From positions 21,888,501 to 21,952,500 of the forward strand of contig NC_059504.1 of NCBI RefSeq assembly GCF_914767665.1: a DNA stretch of 64,000 bases. The letters are read 5' to 3'. Source of the DNA: Harmonia axyridis. Lineage: Eukaryota; Arthropoda; Insecta; Coleoptera; Coccinellidae. Made by a program: the position numbers and the translations under genes. Under the pieces are notes generated by a model. The model saw only the letters and a program-made list of their open reading frames with translations. It did no database searches and had not been told where the DNA came from. The stretch's first letter is position 1; every line of letters starts with the position of its first letter. This document shows positions 31,026 through 42,706 of this stretch, piece by piece.

Positions 31026-34000
31026 TCAATGAGGTCTCTTTATTCTGTCATCGGTAGACTTAACAACAAACTCACTTAAACTTTCACTCTTATTGAAATC
31101 AGAATGTGTGTCTTCTGTATCCGAAAGATCTGCTTTCATTGAATCCAGATTATCTTCACTTCTCGAAAGTTTCCTTGCTCCGGGAATACCTGGAGTATTT
31201 CGACGATGACCTACCGAAAATATGGTACCCAAAGAACTTAAAGAAGGCACCCGTAGCAACGCACTTTTCTGATCACCTCTGCCAGATGCAGGGTCAGGTT
31301 GGAGTAGGTAATCCTTGAAACTCTGTAAAATTTGAATTCATAAAGCAACTATTAACTAGTTCCATCAGATTGGTAGATGTATTCAGTGGCATACCAAGGG
31401 GGGATATGTCAACCACACCCCCCCACCCCCCAGGAGGAATATCCATTATAGTCACAATTTGATTCTGTAAAAATTTAATCAACGAATTCATCAATCAGCG
31501 CTTGAATTAAAGGGCTTGATTTGATCTTACTGTCGTCGACATAATCATAATTTACTTACGGGCTATAAACATAAAAAATCGGGTAAACTAATAAGATTCT
31601 GAAGTAAAAGCTCCGAACTAATCGAATTAAAAATAAATCTCAAGGAGTGTCTGGAATTTCAAAGGACATCGGATACGAATAATCAATTTTTTATTTCTTT
31701 ATCCCCCCAAGGCTTATGTCGGGGTACGCCACTGGATGTATTGACTTCATATAAACCCAATTATCCAATAATACATAGAAGCGTCCTTAGACAATGATGC
31801 AATACAGAGTCTTTACTCCAACATTTAAGAAAGAAAGCTTGAAAATCCGGTCACGTGACCATACAGAAGAGAATACAGAAGTTTGAATATCTACCAATGA
31901 AATGATTGTATTGAATATTGATTAGTTCAATATGTAGAGCCATTCAAAACTATGCCGCGACTCCAGGGCCGTAGCTAGAAATGAATTTAAGGTAGGGCAA
32001 TGAAGGTTACAGGTAGGGCAGAAGTAAAAAATTGTACTCGATGTGATCTGATGAATCAATTTTCATCGTACCTACTTTTGAGTGTATGGTAGTATGTATA
32101 TATAAAAATATTTATTTCTTCAGTTTATATTATTTCTTTCAACATGTTGTGATTAATATAATGATGATAAAAAACTTCCTCAAAACAGCTGAATCCTTCG
32201 ATTTGTCATATTATTAAATATGCGAAGGACTTCATTCAGATCAACAGACTGAGTCCTTCTCTTTTCAAAGGCCAGAAATACCATGCCTGCCATTCTTTCG
32301 TGACTCATTGACAGCCTCTGAGGTCTATTGATTGCAGTTAAGGTTGAAAAAGTAGATTCACAAACAGCAGTGCTACATCCTATGGTCGCCACAGATGCAA
32401 AGAGTTCATATGTATCTTTGAAAGCCTCTCGCTGTCTGTACAAAACTTGCACTATGTCTTCTGTTTTATCCTCACGACGACTCAAATAAGCTTTAACCAC
32501 TGTAGCCTCTTCATTTGATGGAATTGTTATACCTGAAAAGTTAATTTAAATTGTGAATTGAATATGAATAAACAAGCGTAATATTTTAGAAGCAGCAACA
32601 TCATTTTGTTAATTGCCTTACACTCACCTAAATTTTTCAAAGGTTCCATTTTGTTCACATCCAACTCATCGAGACTCGCTACAGAATTTAACAGATCATC
32701 GTTGTCTGAAAACCTTCTCTGTAATTCAGCAACTAGTATGTCCAATGTTTCGAAATACTCAGATTTAAATGGTTGATCTTCTTCATTTTGTTTCGTTGAG
32801 GAACAGGAAGAGTCAAACATCAAGTAGTCATCCATGCGATTAGATCTTCTGACTTGCCTTTTTTGGGTGTGAGTCCTATTTTCAGAATCAATGCTTGTCA
32901 TAGATTTAGCTTCTTCCAAAATTTGATGATACATTTCATCTGTTCTCAATTTTGTGATTTCATTTTGGACGCAATTTATGATTATTAGGGCGTCTTTCAA
33001 TCCTGCGCTTCGGGCTTGTAAACTTGCATCTGCAGGCTGAAGCATGGATAGTATTTTTTTGGCCACAACCATAGCCATTCGGAATTCCAAATTAAGCATA
33101 ATTTTTTTGATGCCGACACTCTTGGCAACGTCGTCACCATTGAATCTGTCATTTTTCATTTTATCTAAAGTTAGCAAAATCTCTGAATAATTATCGTTTA
33201 CAACTTTTGTAACCGCCAAGTGTCCTGACCAACGTTGTTCGAGTAATCTGCCAATTATTTTTCCACCATACATTGCAGCTATTTTTCCATGATGAAAGAA
33301 CTCATGTAACATGATGCATTGATCAAAAAATAAACGGATGAAAGTCATTTCAGAGATAGTCCTGATAACTATTAAATGTAAGCGGTGGTTATAACAGTGG
33401 ACATAAGGAATTTTTCGGCCCAATTGATTCTCTATTCTAGTCGCAACTCCTGAAACTTTTCCGCTCATAACACTTGCTCCATCATAGCATTGGCTTAGCA
33501 TACGGGAGAGATCAATGCCATTTTTCGTAAGAGTGTTTAAAGTTAATTCGGTAAATGTTGCTGCATCAAGATGTTCAGTTGTTGTAACTGTCAGCAACGA
33601 CTCATTGACGATTCCATCCTTAACGTAACGTATTGCTATAGCAATATTTTCACGATTATTCTTATCCCTCGTTCCATCTTCCATTAGAGTGAACCAATTC
33701 ACGTCAGATTCCTTGATATCTTTGACAATGGAGTTCTGTACTACTTGAACCATTGCTTGAATTATTTGGTTTTGAATTTCCGGTGAATGATATGTCGCAT
33801 TTTGTGGTATATGGCTGAAAGCCTCCTTCAAATTCGGATCTTTCATGCACGTGTATTCAAATAAATTCTGAAATAATCCTTGTTCTTTTTTTTCCTCCAA
33901 AACATAATTTCCTCGCAAAGCTAACTCGTTGACAACTAAAAATTGTATAACTTCAACAATTGATTTCATGTAATACCGGTTTTTTTCTAAAACTTCATGA

Positions 34001-37000
34001 TTTATCAAAGTTTCGACACTGCTACCTGTAGATATTCTGCGTAGTTTGTCTTGCCACATCGCCATGGCTTGTGTATGAGGAATTGATTTCTCATGTTTTG
34101 GAAACCCAGTTCTTGTATCACTGGCATTTTTCCAGTTTCTGAATCCTGTGGAAGTATAAGAACTTTGTTTGCTTCCATGGGGTAAAAATTGTTGACAAGG
34201 ATAGCAAAAAGCAGCATCTCTCTCGACCGAATACTGCAACCATTTATATCGCTTAAACCAATCCGCAACAAAGGCCCTATTATTTTCTTTGGGATATATA
34301 TTTAAAATAATTTGTTTTATCGGTTCTCCGATTCGTGCAATATCCGAAGGAATACCATAGTTAATTCTATTTCTACCAACCTGTTTTGCCAAACTAGTTT
34401 CCATAGAACTAGGAGTGGGTTTTGAGCAATGGGGTTCATCGTGATGAATTCCCTCTTCAACTCTTCGTTTTTTGGTAAAGAAAGTCCTTATATCCATCGC
34501 TAAATGAGTCAATCAACACTTCACTTCACTTCAATAAACAAACAATTATTTCGCTAAACTCTATTTTGGGTTATATGGGGATCCCCCTACCAAGGGGCGT
34601 ATATTCCAGTACAGGTCCCATACATACTTCAAATGCCATCTATGTGCGGAATCAAGAAAATAAGCACATGAGGTGCTTCTGAAAATACAGCGTGCTGTAT
34701 ATATACAATGACCACGGTGCACTCTATTGATGTAGTTCGCAATCTCTAACAACTCGTGATTAATTCAGAATTGATTTGCGAGTGATAATTTTTTCCTCAC
34801 GTCACATAATGAAATTTCCTTTGAATATTATTTAAATTGTTACTATTTTTTAAGGTAGGGCATTGAAAATTAAAGGTAGGGCATTGCCCCATAATGCCCC
34901 CCCCTGGCTACGGCCCTGCGCGACTCCGATTAGCTGATGCGCCATGCGTTTCACTCCTATAGTGCAGTTTATTCCTCTCTCTTTCTTCGCGCTATTCACT
35001 GCCATTATTACATATAATTAGATCATTGATGTAAAATGTAACATTTGAACTATAAATACATTTGACTGATGTAGTAGAACTACGAACATCTGACCTACAT
35101 CTTATATCCTATTTGAACTATAAGTACATTTGATTGATGTGGTAGAACTACGAACATCTGACCTACATCTTATATCCTATTTGAACTATAAGTACATTTG
35201 ATTGATGTGGCAGAACTACGAACATCTGACCTACATATTAAATCTTATTTTACCTGAAGATCGGATCCTTCATCTATGTTTGAGACGCCTTCGTATGTTT
35301 TCGATAAAATTTGTAATGCTTTAGAATGATATCCTATTTCAGTAACGATGAAATCCAGGAAGATTTCCTTGATATCATGGAGTTTCTGCTTCTCAAATTG
35401 TATGACCTTTTCTTCAAGAAGATGAACAGTTTTAGTTAGATCTGCAGTGGCTCTGATGAGTTCAGTTTCAGCCTGTACCTTTTATCAAATGAAAAAATCA
35501 ATAGAATAAACGAATTCTTTGTAAAATAAATATGTATGTTAGGGATTCACGGCATGGCGTGATTTTCAAGCTACTTGGCTTGAGCTTGACTTCATTTCTA
35601 GTCAAGTAGTAGTTTTTCAATCTCAAGTCAAGTCAAGTATTTATTTATCAAGTATTTGAATCATATCAAGCTACTTGATTTTTTGCAGTTTTATTGCGTA
35701 TTGTGTATGTATTGTTTCACATCAATAGAAAAATGATTAAATGAAAAGGAACCTTGCAAAAAACACTTTGATTTCTTGAACTTATTGTATAAAAGAATCG
35801 AAAATATCAATTTTTTTGAAAAAGAAACATAAATTAAATCACTATAATTCATAACAAAATAAAAAAAGAAAGTTTATTAATATTGGGAAATCTTGAAATA
35901 TTGAGATTTGTTTGATTTCATAATTTTCCATTCAGGATCTAAGACACATGGGGCATCTTATAGATTTCCTAACCTATTGCGGGTTTTTGTAACTGTACTG
36001 TGAGAGCAGCTCTGGAAAATTATCTTTCAACAGGTGCTGAAGATGCTGGCGTTGATGAAAAATTCAATTTTTTTGAAAAAGAAACATAAATTAAATCACT
36101 ATATATCATAACAAAATAATAAATAATAAAACATTAAGTTTCTTGATATTGAGAAACCTCCAGGCTTTGTTTGATTTCATCATTTTCCATTCAGGTTCTA
36201 AGACTCATGAGGCATCTTAAAGATTTGTCGCCTAACCTATTGCGGGGTTTCATAACTGTAAAAGCAACTCTGAAAAATTGTCTTTCAACAGGAGCTGAAG
36301 ATGCTGGCGTTGATAAGAAATCCTTGGCTAAGTTTGGTAAGATATTTCAGAAACTACCAAAATCTACCAATAGATTTCATAGAAATGTGAGAAAACTACT
36401 AATAAAGTCACACTGGCGAATGATTCAGTCTCTCGGCGCTCGAGGAATCCCCTTATTTAGTCTAAGCGCGCAGGAGATTGCAGAAATATATGCCGTTCGA
36501 TGCGCGCATATCAAGTAGCTTGATGCCAAGTCAAGCAATAAATATCTTAAATCAAGTGAAGTCAAGCTCAAGTATGTAATTTTTCTCGAGCTTAATTTTT
36601 AAGTCAAGTAGTTCGTTAAAATGTCAAGCTACTTGGCTTGATGAACCCCTTATGTATGTCACACTGAGTCAATTCGAGAATGAATAAATGAATACGATGT
36701 ATTAATAATTTTCATTGTTTAAAATAAATCGTCTCTATTACTTACAATTTGTTGTCTATTCTTCGGATTCCTTTCTCGTATACGATCTAGCTGCCTTTTC
36801 TTAGACGTCTCTCGATCTTTAGCGTTGTAAATTTGTTTGATTTCCTCCTTCAATTGCTTGCAAATATAACCGTATTTGGAAAACTCGCCAACAACTTTAT
36901 GATCTATAGCAGTCACTCTATTTTCTCCATAGTCGCTTAAAACTTGCATTGCTTCAGAAAAATTTTGCAATTCCAAACACTGAGACTTGCTTATCTCTTC

Positions 37001-40000
37001 AGATTCAGTGTATTTCGTTAGGGTAGTGGACAATTCATCACCCCCATCTCGTATTTTCGCTAATTTTTTGGAATATTGTGCGAAGGCTGAACATAATTCT
37101 GATATTCTATGTTCTACAGAAATTATTCTAGTCTGGATAAGATGGGTTTCCTGTTCCCTGAATGTGTAAGAACAAGTTAGAGAAAAATATTTTCATGATG
37201 GAAGGAATCTCATGGATAGTGAAGTTGCTGCTTATTCATTATTGAATAGGTTAATATCAGTCTATAAGGTACCTAGGTTTATATTATAAATTTATTTCAA
37301 TATAATAGTTTGAAAATATACACTGTGTCCGTAAAGTATGGAACAAATTAATTTTTAGCTAAACAGACCATTTTAAGAAATAATCCTGAAACACGTCGAT
37401 TTTTTATTTAAATTTACCGTATTTTAAAATAATAATCTAATATACAGGGTGAATTACTTTCGAGTAATGACGTCACCGTCATTTTTTTTAAATGGAACAC
37501 CCCCATTTCGTCCCAATTTTCCGATTACTCTAGCTGAGCTGATTCCAAAAATGTATCACATGTTGATTCCAATTGGTATAGAGTGGACAAAAATACAATA
37601 GTTTTGTGTGTGCTCATTAAGTAACGCGTAAAATTCTTTATCAGTTAAATTAACAATATTATCAAAAATACTTATTTTCTAGCGGCAATAAACAAATAAT
37701 GACATTTCACAAAAAACTAGACGACTATGATTTTTTTAAATTGATAAGAAATAATTTCTTTCATATTCTGTCTGCTAGACCACAAACCAAACATGTTTGG
37801 AAACAGCTCATTTTTATTGATCTAAAAATGTAACAAACTACATTCAAACCAATTGCCCCTAGACAATAAGTATTTTTGTTAATATTGTTAATTTAACTAA
37901 TAAAGATTCTTACGCGTTACTTTATTATGAGCACACACAAAACTAATGTATTTTTGTCCGCCCTGTACCAATTGGAATCAACATGTGATACATTTTTGGA
38001 ATCAGCTCAGCTAAAGTAATCGGAAAATTGAGACAAAATGGGGGTGTTCTATTTAAAAAAAAATGACGGTGACATCATTACTCGAAAGTAATTCACCCTG
38101 TATATTAGATTATTATTTTGGAATACGGTAAATTAAAATAAAAAATCGACGTGTTTCAGGATTATTTCTTAAAATGGTCTGTTTAGCTAAAAATTAATTT
38201 GTTCCATACTTTACAGACACAGTGTATATTACAAATGTGATAAACGTTTATATATATATATATATAATAGAGTAAATATGAGATTCGATATGAGTGCTAT
38301 AACGAATCTCTTCATCTGCTTCGGAAAAAAAGGCTCTCAAATAATTTCAAAATAGAGTATACTGCGAATTCGCTATTTCAATAATCGTTATGAGCGCTGC
38401 AAACTTACTTATTTTCTTAGTTCGTTGTCTAGTCGCAGAGATTATTATATATAAATTTCTTATCAAACTTTAAAAATCAAAAAGTTTCAGTTTCACACGG
38501 CAAATCACCCAAGTGCCTATGTATGATAATCTGTGAACTTCAGATAATGGAAATATTCGGTGGCCACCAAGGTCTCCGGATTCAACTCCGTTAAACATTT
38601 TGCCACATTTGAAGAACATCATTTATCAAATTGAAAATGTTGAAAAAATCTAATGGTATTGAATAAAGAGAGAATATTTTAATCATCTGAAATTCACAGA
38701 TTATCATACAGGGTGGCCATTTGAAAACGAAACAGACGAGATTACAGACGAAATAAAGTTTTTCGATAGAAAAAAGTCATGGTTGTTTTGAAGCTCAAAA
38801 TGTCGATTTTTCACAAAACACTACATGTGCCATGAAAACACCACTTCATTTTCAAATACTTAGTTAAGAATATTTAGAGAACTAATGCATAAAATGAAAA
38901 AACAATTACTGTGCTGAAATCAGTATGAAAATACCTTTCAAATGAGGTATCACTCACCCCATCTTCCCTATTCAAAATTTGGGGGTGAGGGTTGTAGTAG
39001 CAAGGGTTGAAGCGCTATGCGTCCGTAACCTACATCTTAAGTTGTCCCCCTCGAAACAGAAATCGACCTGTCCGAGCATTTCTATCGAAAAACTTTATTT
39101 CGTCTGTAATCTCGTCTGTTTCGTATTCAAATGGCCACCCTGTATATGTATAGGCACTTGGTTGATTCGCCGTGAGAAACTTAAAATTTTGATGTTTTTC
39201 TTTATTTGATAAAAAAGAGTGATTTCACTTCTTATAGAAATTTTAATGATTAACAATTAAAAAAACACAAGTTTGTATTACAACTGCAAAATTATAATTA
39301 CAATAAAAAACAAATTACTAAACCAATGGATTATTCTAATGGAAAAAGTGGCTGTAGAACGTTTCTGTTTCATTTTTATAGAACCAATAATAAAGAAAGT
39401 TATGAGAAGAGCACCGGCAAGCTTCTTAAAATCTAAGACCGGACCAGTCCCTTCAAATTTTGCTATTTTTATCTTAAATTTTTTCAAGAGCGAGTGAGGA
39501 GTGAGCCCCCTTTATTTCAGAAATCTTAATTACCTATATGTATGAATTTTTTTTTGCTCTTTCACGGCAACGGTGGGATGCTGTAATATGGATATATTTT
39601 TTGGAATGTAAGAAGATAGATACCTATATGAGCTTAAAAATAAAGATTATTATTTTTGATGTTAGAGAATAACGTGATCTGTATGAGGAATCATTGAATA
39701 CTATTGGATTACTTTTAAAAGAATGTATGATGAAAACAGTCAACTATAGCTATTTTTTTTTTAATGAATGGAAATAGTTTAGACGGAAAACCAAGAAACT
39801 TTAGCGCGCATGTTCTTATTACTATTCATGTAATTTTCTTACGAAATTTCGAATGTTAATTTTTACTACAATAAACACAAATCTGAAATTAAAACTTCCT
39901 GGTTTTTTCTTCTGTCCTTCATATTGTGGCAGGCCGATTGTCATCTACATAATTCCTGGTTTGTGACGTGAAATAAAAGCATAGAATGGCGTGATAAAAT

Positions 40001-40633
40001 TTCAATAAAATATGTCATTTATCTCTTTTAGATCAATTTTCTTCACACAATTACATATTTTGTATACAAAACCATTAAACTAATATAACAGAGGTATTCG
40101 CCGAGCCCTGAATATCACATCCTGATATAATTACAAGTCTATATATATCTTAATTCATTCCAGAAAAATCGTGTACATACACGATTATAGAACAGAATTA
40201 ATTTCGACTTCGAATTTTTCATCAATCGTGCAAAACCATTCTCAAATCAAAAACTAAAGGCATAAGGTTAACACGCTGTTCCCCTAAAATGAGCACGCAC
40301 AAAAATAATTTCAGCTAAAGTCCTTTCTATGTATTTCATTCTTAATTCTTGTATTATTCACATGTCAATATTTGATTGAATAATCCTATTTGTGCTGCCC
40401 TATTATCAATCCTACATATACATACAGTATATTGGTAAGAAATATGTAGGAGAACAAAAATAAGTACCTACTAATACGAAAGAATGTTAATTTCCAAAAT
40501 AACTTTTCGCAGAAGATTTTTATTCTACTTTATGGAAAATTCATGCTTTTAAAATAATAATAATTTTACATTGCTTTCAAAATAATTATTTAAGCAATAC
40601 ATACCAGCTAGGTTTAGATTTTAAGTCTGGCAT
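31026..40633 (-). CDS. CIBAR1: CIBAR/FAM92 BAR-domain protein
   Basis: A BAR-domain protein that binds curved membranes and, with Chibby, acts at the cilium base. Four coding exons: 40605-40633 (ATG 'MPDLKSKPS' plus two bases), 36746-37157, 35254-35472 and 31026-31322. All have GT-AG borders and matching phases, giving 318 residues (human 289). Recognised by 'ISVEHRISELCSAFAQYSKK', 'ERNPKNRQQI' joined to 'AETELIRATADL', 'FEKQKLHDIKEIFLDFIVTE', and 'SFKDYLLQPDPASGRG' as the start of the last exon. The C-terminus is acidic/Ser-rich. The first exon is short and was placed by phase and alignment length, so it is the least certain. Introns of about 3.45, 1.27 and 3.93 kb are mostly transposon: three hAT insertions and at least two MITEs. 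Confidence 0.88.
31384..31734. mobile_element. non-autonomous hAT element, 351 bp, in CIBAR intron 3
   Basis: Left end CAGTGGCATACCAAGGGGGG; right end reversed reads CAGTGGCGTACCCCGAC. Perfect 8 bp target duplication GATGTATT at 31376-31383 and 31735-31742. Non-coding. It begins only 62 bp from the last CIBAR exon. Confidence 0.92.
31964..34918 (-). mobile_element. complete, apparently autonomous hAT transposon, 2,955 bp
   Basis: Ends CAGGGCCGTAGCTAG and CTGGCTACGGCCCTG are inverted repeats, with 'ggtagggca' repeats just inside both ends. Flanked by a perfect 8 bp target duplication CGCGACTC (31956-31963 and 34919-34926). It encodes one transposase gene on the minus strand, the same direction as the host gene CIBAR, whose third intron it occupies. 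Identical flanks and an unbroken transposase argue for recent insertion. Confidence 0.95.
32180..34497 (-). CDS. hAT transposase (TTF-type zinc finger, ZMYM-like)
   Basis: Two exons, 32628-34497 and 32180-32532, separated by a 95 bp GT-AG intron (32533-32627). The splice joins '...EPLKNL' to 'GITIPSNEEATVVKAYL' in phase, for 740 residues. Start is the ATG at 34497. Domains: N-terminal TTF-type zinc finger ('WLQYSVERDAAFCYPCQQFL', about 85-105), a DUF4371-like RNase-H core with catalytic-type 'LMEDGTRDKNN' and 'QCYDGASVMSG', then 'HCYNHRLHLIV', and a C-terminal hAT dimerisation region in exon 2 with 'CESTFSTLTAINRPQRLS' carrying the expected acidic residue. There is no stop or frameshift. It excises and reinserts the flanking element, and may mobilise shorter CAGGGCC-ended relatives. 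Confidence 0.92.
35043..35246. repeat. 68 bp tandem repeat, three copies
   Basis: The block starting 'atttgaactataa' recurs at 35043, 35111 and 35179, i.e. exactly every 68 bp, with few mismatches. The third copy decays just before the CIBAR exon 3 splice donor at 35253. Confidence 0.9.
35540..36651. mobile_element. hAT-like element, 1,112 bp, in CIBAR intron 2
   Basis: Ends TAGGGATTCAC and GATGAACCCCTT. Perfect 8 bp target duplication ATGTATGT at 35532-35539 and 36652-36659. It has 'caagtag' and 'tcaagcta' subterminal repeats and an internal duplicated block (about 35880-36060 and 36115-36300 are similar). It fills all but about 150 bp of the intron. Related to the element at 2883-3630. Internal transposase traces are not open. 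Confidence 0.9.
37321..38224. mobile_element. 904 bp foldback (long-TIR) element in CIBAR intron 1
   Basis: Two arms of about 368 bp (37321-37688 and 37857-38224) are inverted copies with roughly 95% identity by eye, around a 168 bp centre. Termini CACTGTGTCCGTAAAGTATG, flanked by TA on both sides (37319-37320 and 38225-38226), which fits a Tc1/mariner-type target. Non-coding. Transcribed as part of the intron it would form a long hairpin RNA. Confidence 0.93.
38480..39200. mobile_element. outer long-TIR element with mariner-type transposase scrap
   Basis: Arms 'acacggcaaatcacccaagt'... at about 38493 and the inverse ending about 39180 are complementary for about 75 bp once the inner MITE (38709-39142) is removed. 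Between the arms a trace 'RWPPRSPDSTPL' (about 38556-38592) matches the catalytic-region WPPRSPDLTPLD motif of IS630/mariner transposases. Boundaries are approximate. Confidence 0.75.
38709..39142. mobile_element. 434 bp MITE inserted in the right arm of another element
   Basis: Terminal inverted repeats of about 64 bp begin CAGGGTGGCCATTTGAAAAC and end with its complement CCACCCTG. TA flanks at 38707-38708 and 39143-39144. Removing it and one TA rejoins the outer element's arm exactly, which demonstrates insertion order. Confidence 0.92.
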
Positions 40634-41021
40634 TATTTGGATTTCAACAATACAAACAATGAATGAACCACAGAGAATAACAATACCAGATACCTTAGAA
40701 CATAGAATACCTCCTTTATTTTCAGCCAGATCTTCCAATATATAAAAAATAATTCATATAAAATTTGAGGTTGGTTAACTATAAATATTGGTATCAATGT
40801 TTGAAGACACCTCTTTAATTAAATGATAATATACCGTATGGTAACAAATGGGAAAAGTTTATTGCTAGTTCTGTATTAATATTTTTAAACATCAAGATTT
40901 CGTATAAGAATTTATTTTTGTTGGGAATTCAAATAAGACCAATCTGAAATGAGGAAAAAACTGAGTGGTTTCAATTATAAAAGTAAATTTTTCTATGAAA
41001 AACGAGCTCTTTGATCCTTAT
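39201..41021. other. CIBAR intron 1 remainder, first exon and upstream region
   Basis: Apart from the 29 bp first CIBAR coding exon (40605-40633) I see no gene. An open minus-strand frame from about 40795 through that exon contains a hydrophobic stretch but is best explained as 5' UTR. The CIBAR promoter presumably lies at about 40.7-41.5 kb. Confidence 0.5.
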
Positions 41022-41129
41022 AACGTATTCGACTGGTTGCACCAGTTCGAATTAATTCGAGCTGATTATGTAATTTAGCTCTACAAAAATTCGAATTTAT
41101 TCGCACTGGTGCTGCCAGTCGAATACGCT
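41022..41129. mobile_element. 108 bp palindromic MITE, copy 1
   Basis: Starts 'aacgtattcgactgg' and ends with 'ccagtcgaatacgct', with further internal complementarity around 'gcaccag...ctggtgc'. A second copy lies at 43719-43812, on the other side of SERGEF. Confidence 0.85.
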
Positions 41130-41549
41130 ATAAGACAATTACAATCAGATAAAGAAGTTACGTTTTTTCAGTTTGTGAGCATTCAGGATCCTTATTAATA
41201 ATAATTCAGTTTATTGTAAAAATCCTTGCGAATATCATAAATATTTCTTGAGTTTTGATTATTTCCATTTAAAATTACTCGGAAATAAAAAAATTATCTC
41301 TCCACAGAATTTATTGATTGACATTGCGAATGAACTTCTGAGTGGTCAGTTATTATTCTATGTTTCAATAAAAATATAAGTAGAAATCATAACTCGGAAA
41401 GAATTAAAAGAATAATGTTTATAAGTCAGGTTAGGAAAAAAACGATACATGCAACACATTTTAATATAAAAATACAGAATACATTCAATTCAATTTTCTT
41501 TATAAAAATACTTAAGAACAAGAAAATTCAATGAGTGAAAAATATTTTA

Positions 41550-42706
41550 CTATTCTACTACTGCGAATGAACTACCTGTACAAGCAAAAGCTAATTTTAT
41601 TTTCAAATTAGACAATATTTGGGTGGGTTTCAAGACATTTTTCTTATCCCCTGTTCCGCAACTACCATGTTCATTCCAACCCCAAGCGAATAGTTTCCCT
41701 TCTTTATTCAAAGCCAAATTATGCTCCGAGCCCACACTGTAATGTTCTACTCCCGAAAAATTTGGAATCTTTTCAGGTTTGTAAGAAAACTCCCTACGAG
41801 ACCCTAGTTGTCCGTAACAATTCCGTCCCCAATTGATAATTTCCCCAGTTTTGGTTAGAACAGCTGTGTGAGTCCAACCAGCATGAACTTCTTTCAAACT
41901 TTTATCCTCAAGCGTTTCAACTGGCACGTAACTTGTATCAATGGTAGGATCTAAACCTAACTGACCGAACTTATTATCTCCCCATGCAAATACAGTTCCA
42001 TCTTCCCTTAAGCAAACAGTATGGTTTTCACCACTAGCAACACTTATAATATCGTACAAATCAGGAACTTTGGATATGCTCAGATAGCTATTATCGTCAT
42101 ACTTATCACCTAATCCTAATTGACCTTTTTTACCAGTACCCGCCACTAAAAGTTCACTATCTCTAGTTATGATTGCCGAGTGCCGTAAACCGCAGCTTAC
42201 TTTTTTGTAACCGGTAGCGAGTTTCTGGGATATTTGCAGTCTTGACGGAATGCCTGTTGAAGTTATGCTCTTCGATAAACCTAGTTGGGTGAAGCTATTG
42301 TTACCCCAGACAAATTGTTTACCACATTCAGATATTGCAGCACTGAAATCCCAGCCGCAAGAAATATGAACGATTTTGAAACCTTTGAGTATATCAATTT
42401 GTGAGAATTTAGTGGCGTCCTCAGATAAAGCTAACTGACCCATTTTATTCCAACCGCAGCAAAACACTTGCCCTTTGTCATTCAAGATGAGTGTATGTCC
42501 AGCCCCTCCAGCAATGGATATTATTTCATCAGCTTTGAGATCTGTGCCTGCCAATTGGACCTCTTTGGGAGTTATTTCTTCATCTGACTTATATCCCAAC
42601 CCCAGCTGACCATAACCATTAGAACCCTGTTGAAAATTATGGAAATAAATGAAACATCGTAAAATATGATTAACTCGCTTCAACTCACCCAGCATAATAA
42701 CGGCAT
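41550..42706 (-). CDS. SERGEF: RCC1-repeat protein SERGEF/DelGEF
   Basis: A seven-bladed RCC1-type propeller, homologous to the secretion-regulating GEF that binds the exocyst subunit Sec5. Exon 1 (42689-42706) encodes 'MPLLCW' and exon 2 (41550-42626) the remaining 358 residues. The 62 bp intron has GTGAGT and an AG, and joining gives 'CWGSNGYGQLGLG', the first RCC1 repeat. Further repeats: 'CGWNKMGQLAL', 'WGNNSFTQLGLS', 'AGTGKKGQLGLGD', 'WGDNKFGQLGLDP', 'WGRNCYGQLGS' and 'WGWNEHGSCGTGD'. Total 364 residues (human 458, with a longer tail). A longer intron-reading start is possible in the open frame but destroys the first repeat, so I reject it. Confidence 0.93.

Noticed and set aside
35043..35246. 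Possible CRISPR-like array
   Set aside because: The 68 bp units are directly adjacent with no unique spacers, in a eukaryotic intron. It is a simple tandem repeat.
36171..36518. 115-codon ORF on the plus strand
   Set aside because: It lies inside the hAT-like element in CIBAR intron 2, in a duplicated non-coding block, and has no recognisable transposase motif on that strand.
40605..40795. Open minus-strand frame with a hydrophobic segment, considered as a small membrane protein
   Set aside because: No ATG precedes the hydrophobic stretch, and its last ATG and donor fit CIBAR exon 1 precisely. The upstream part is better read as 5' UTR.
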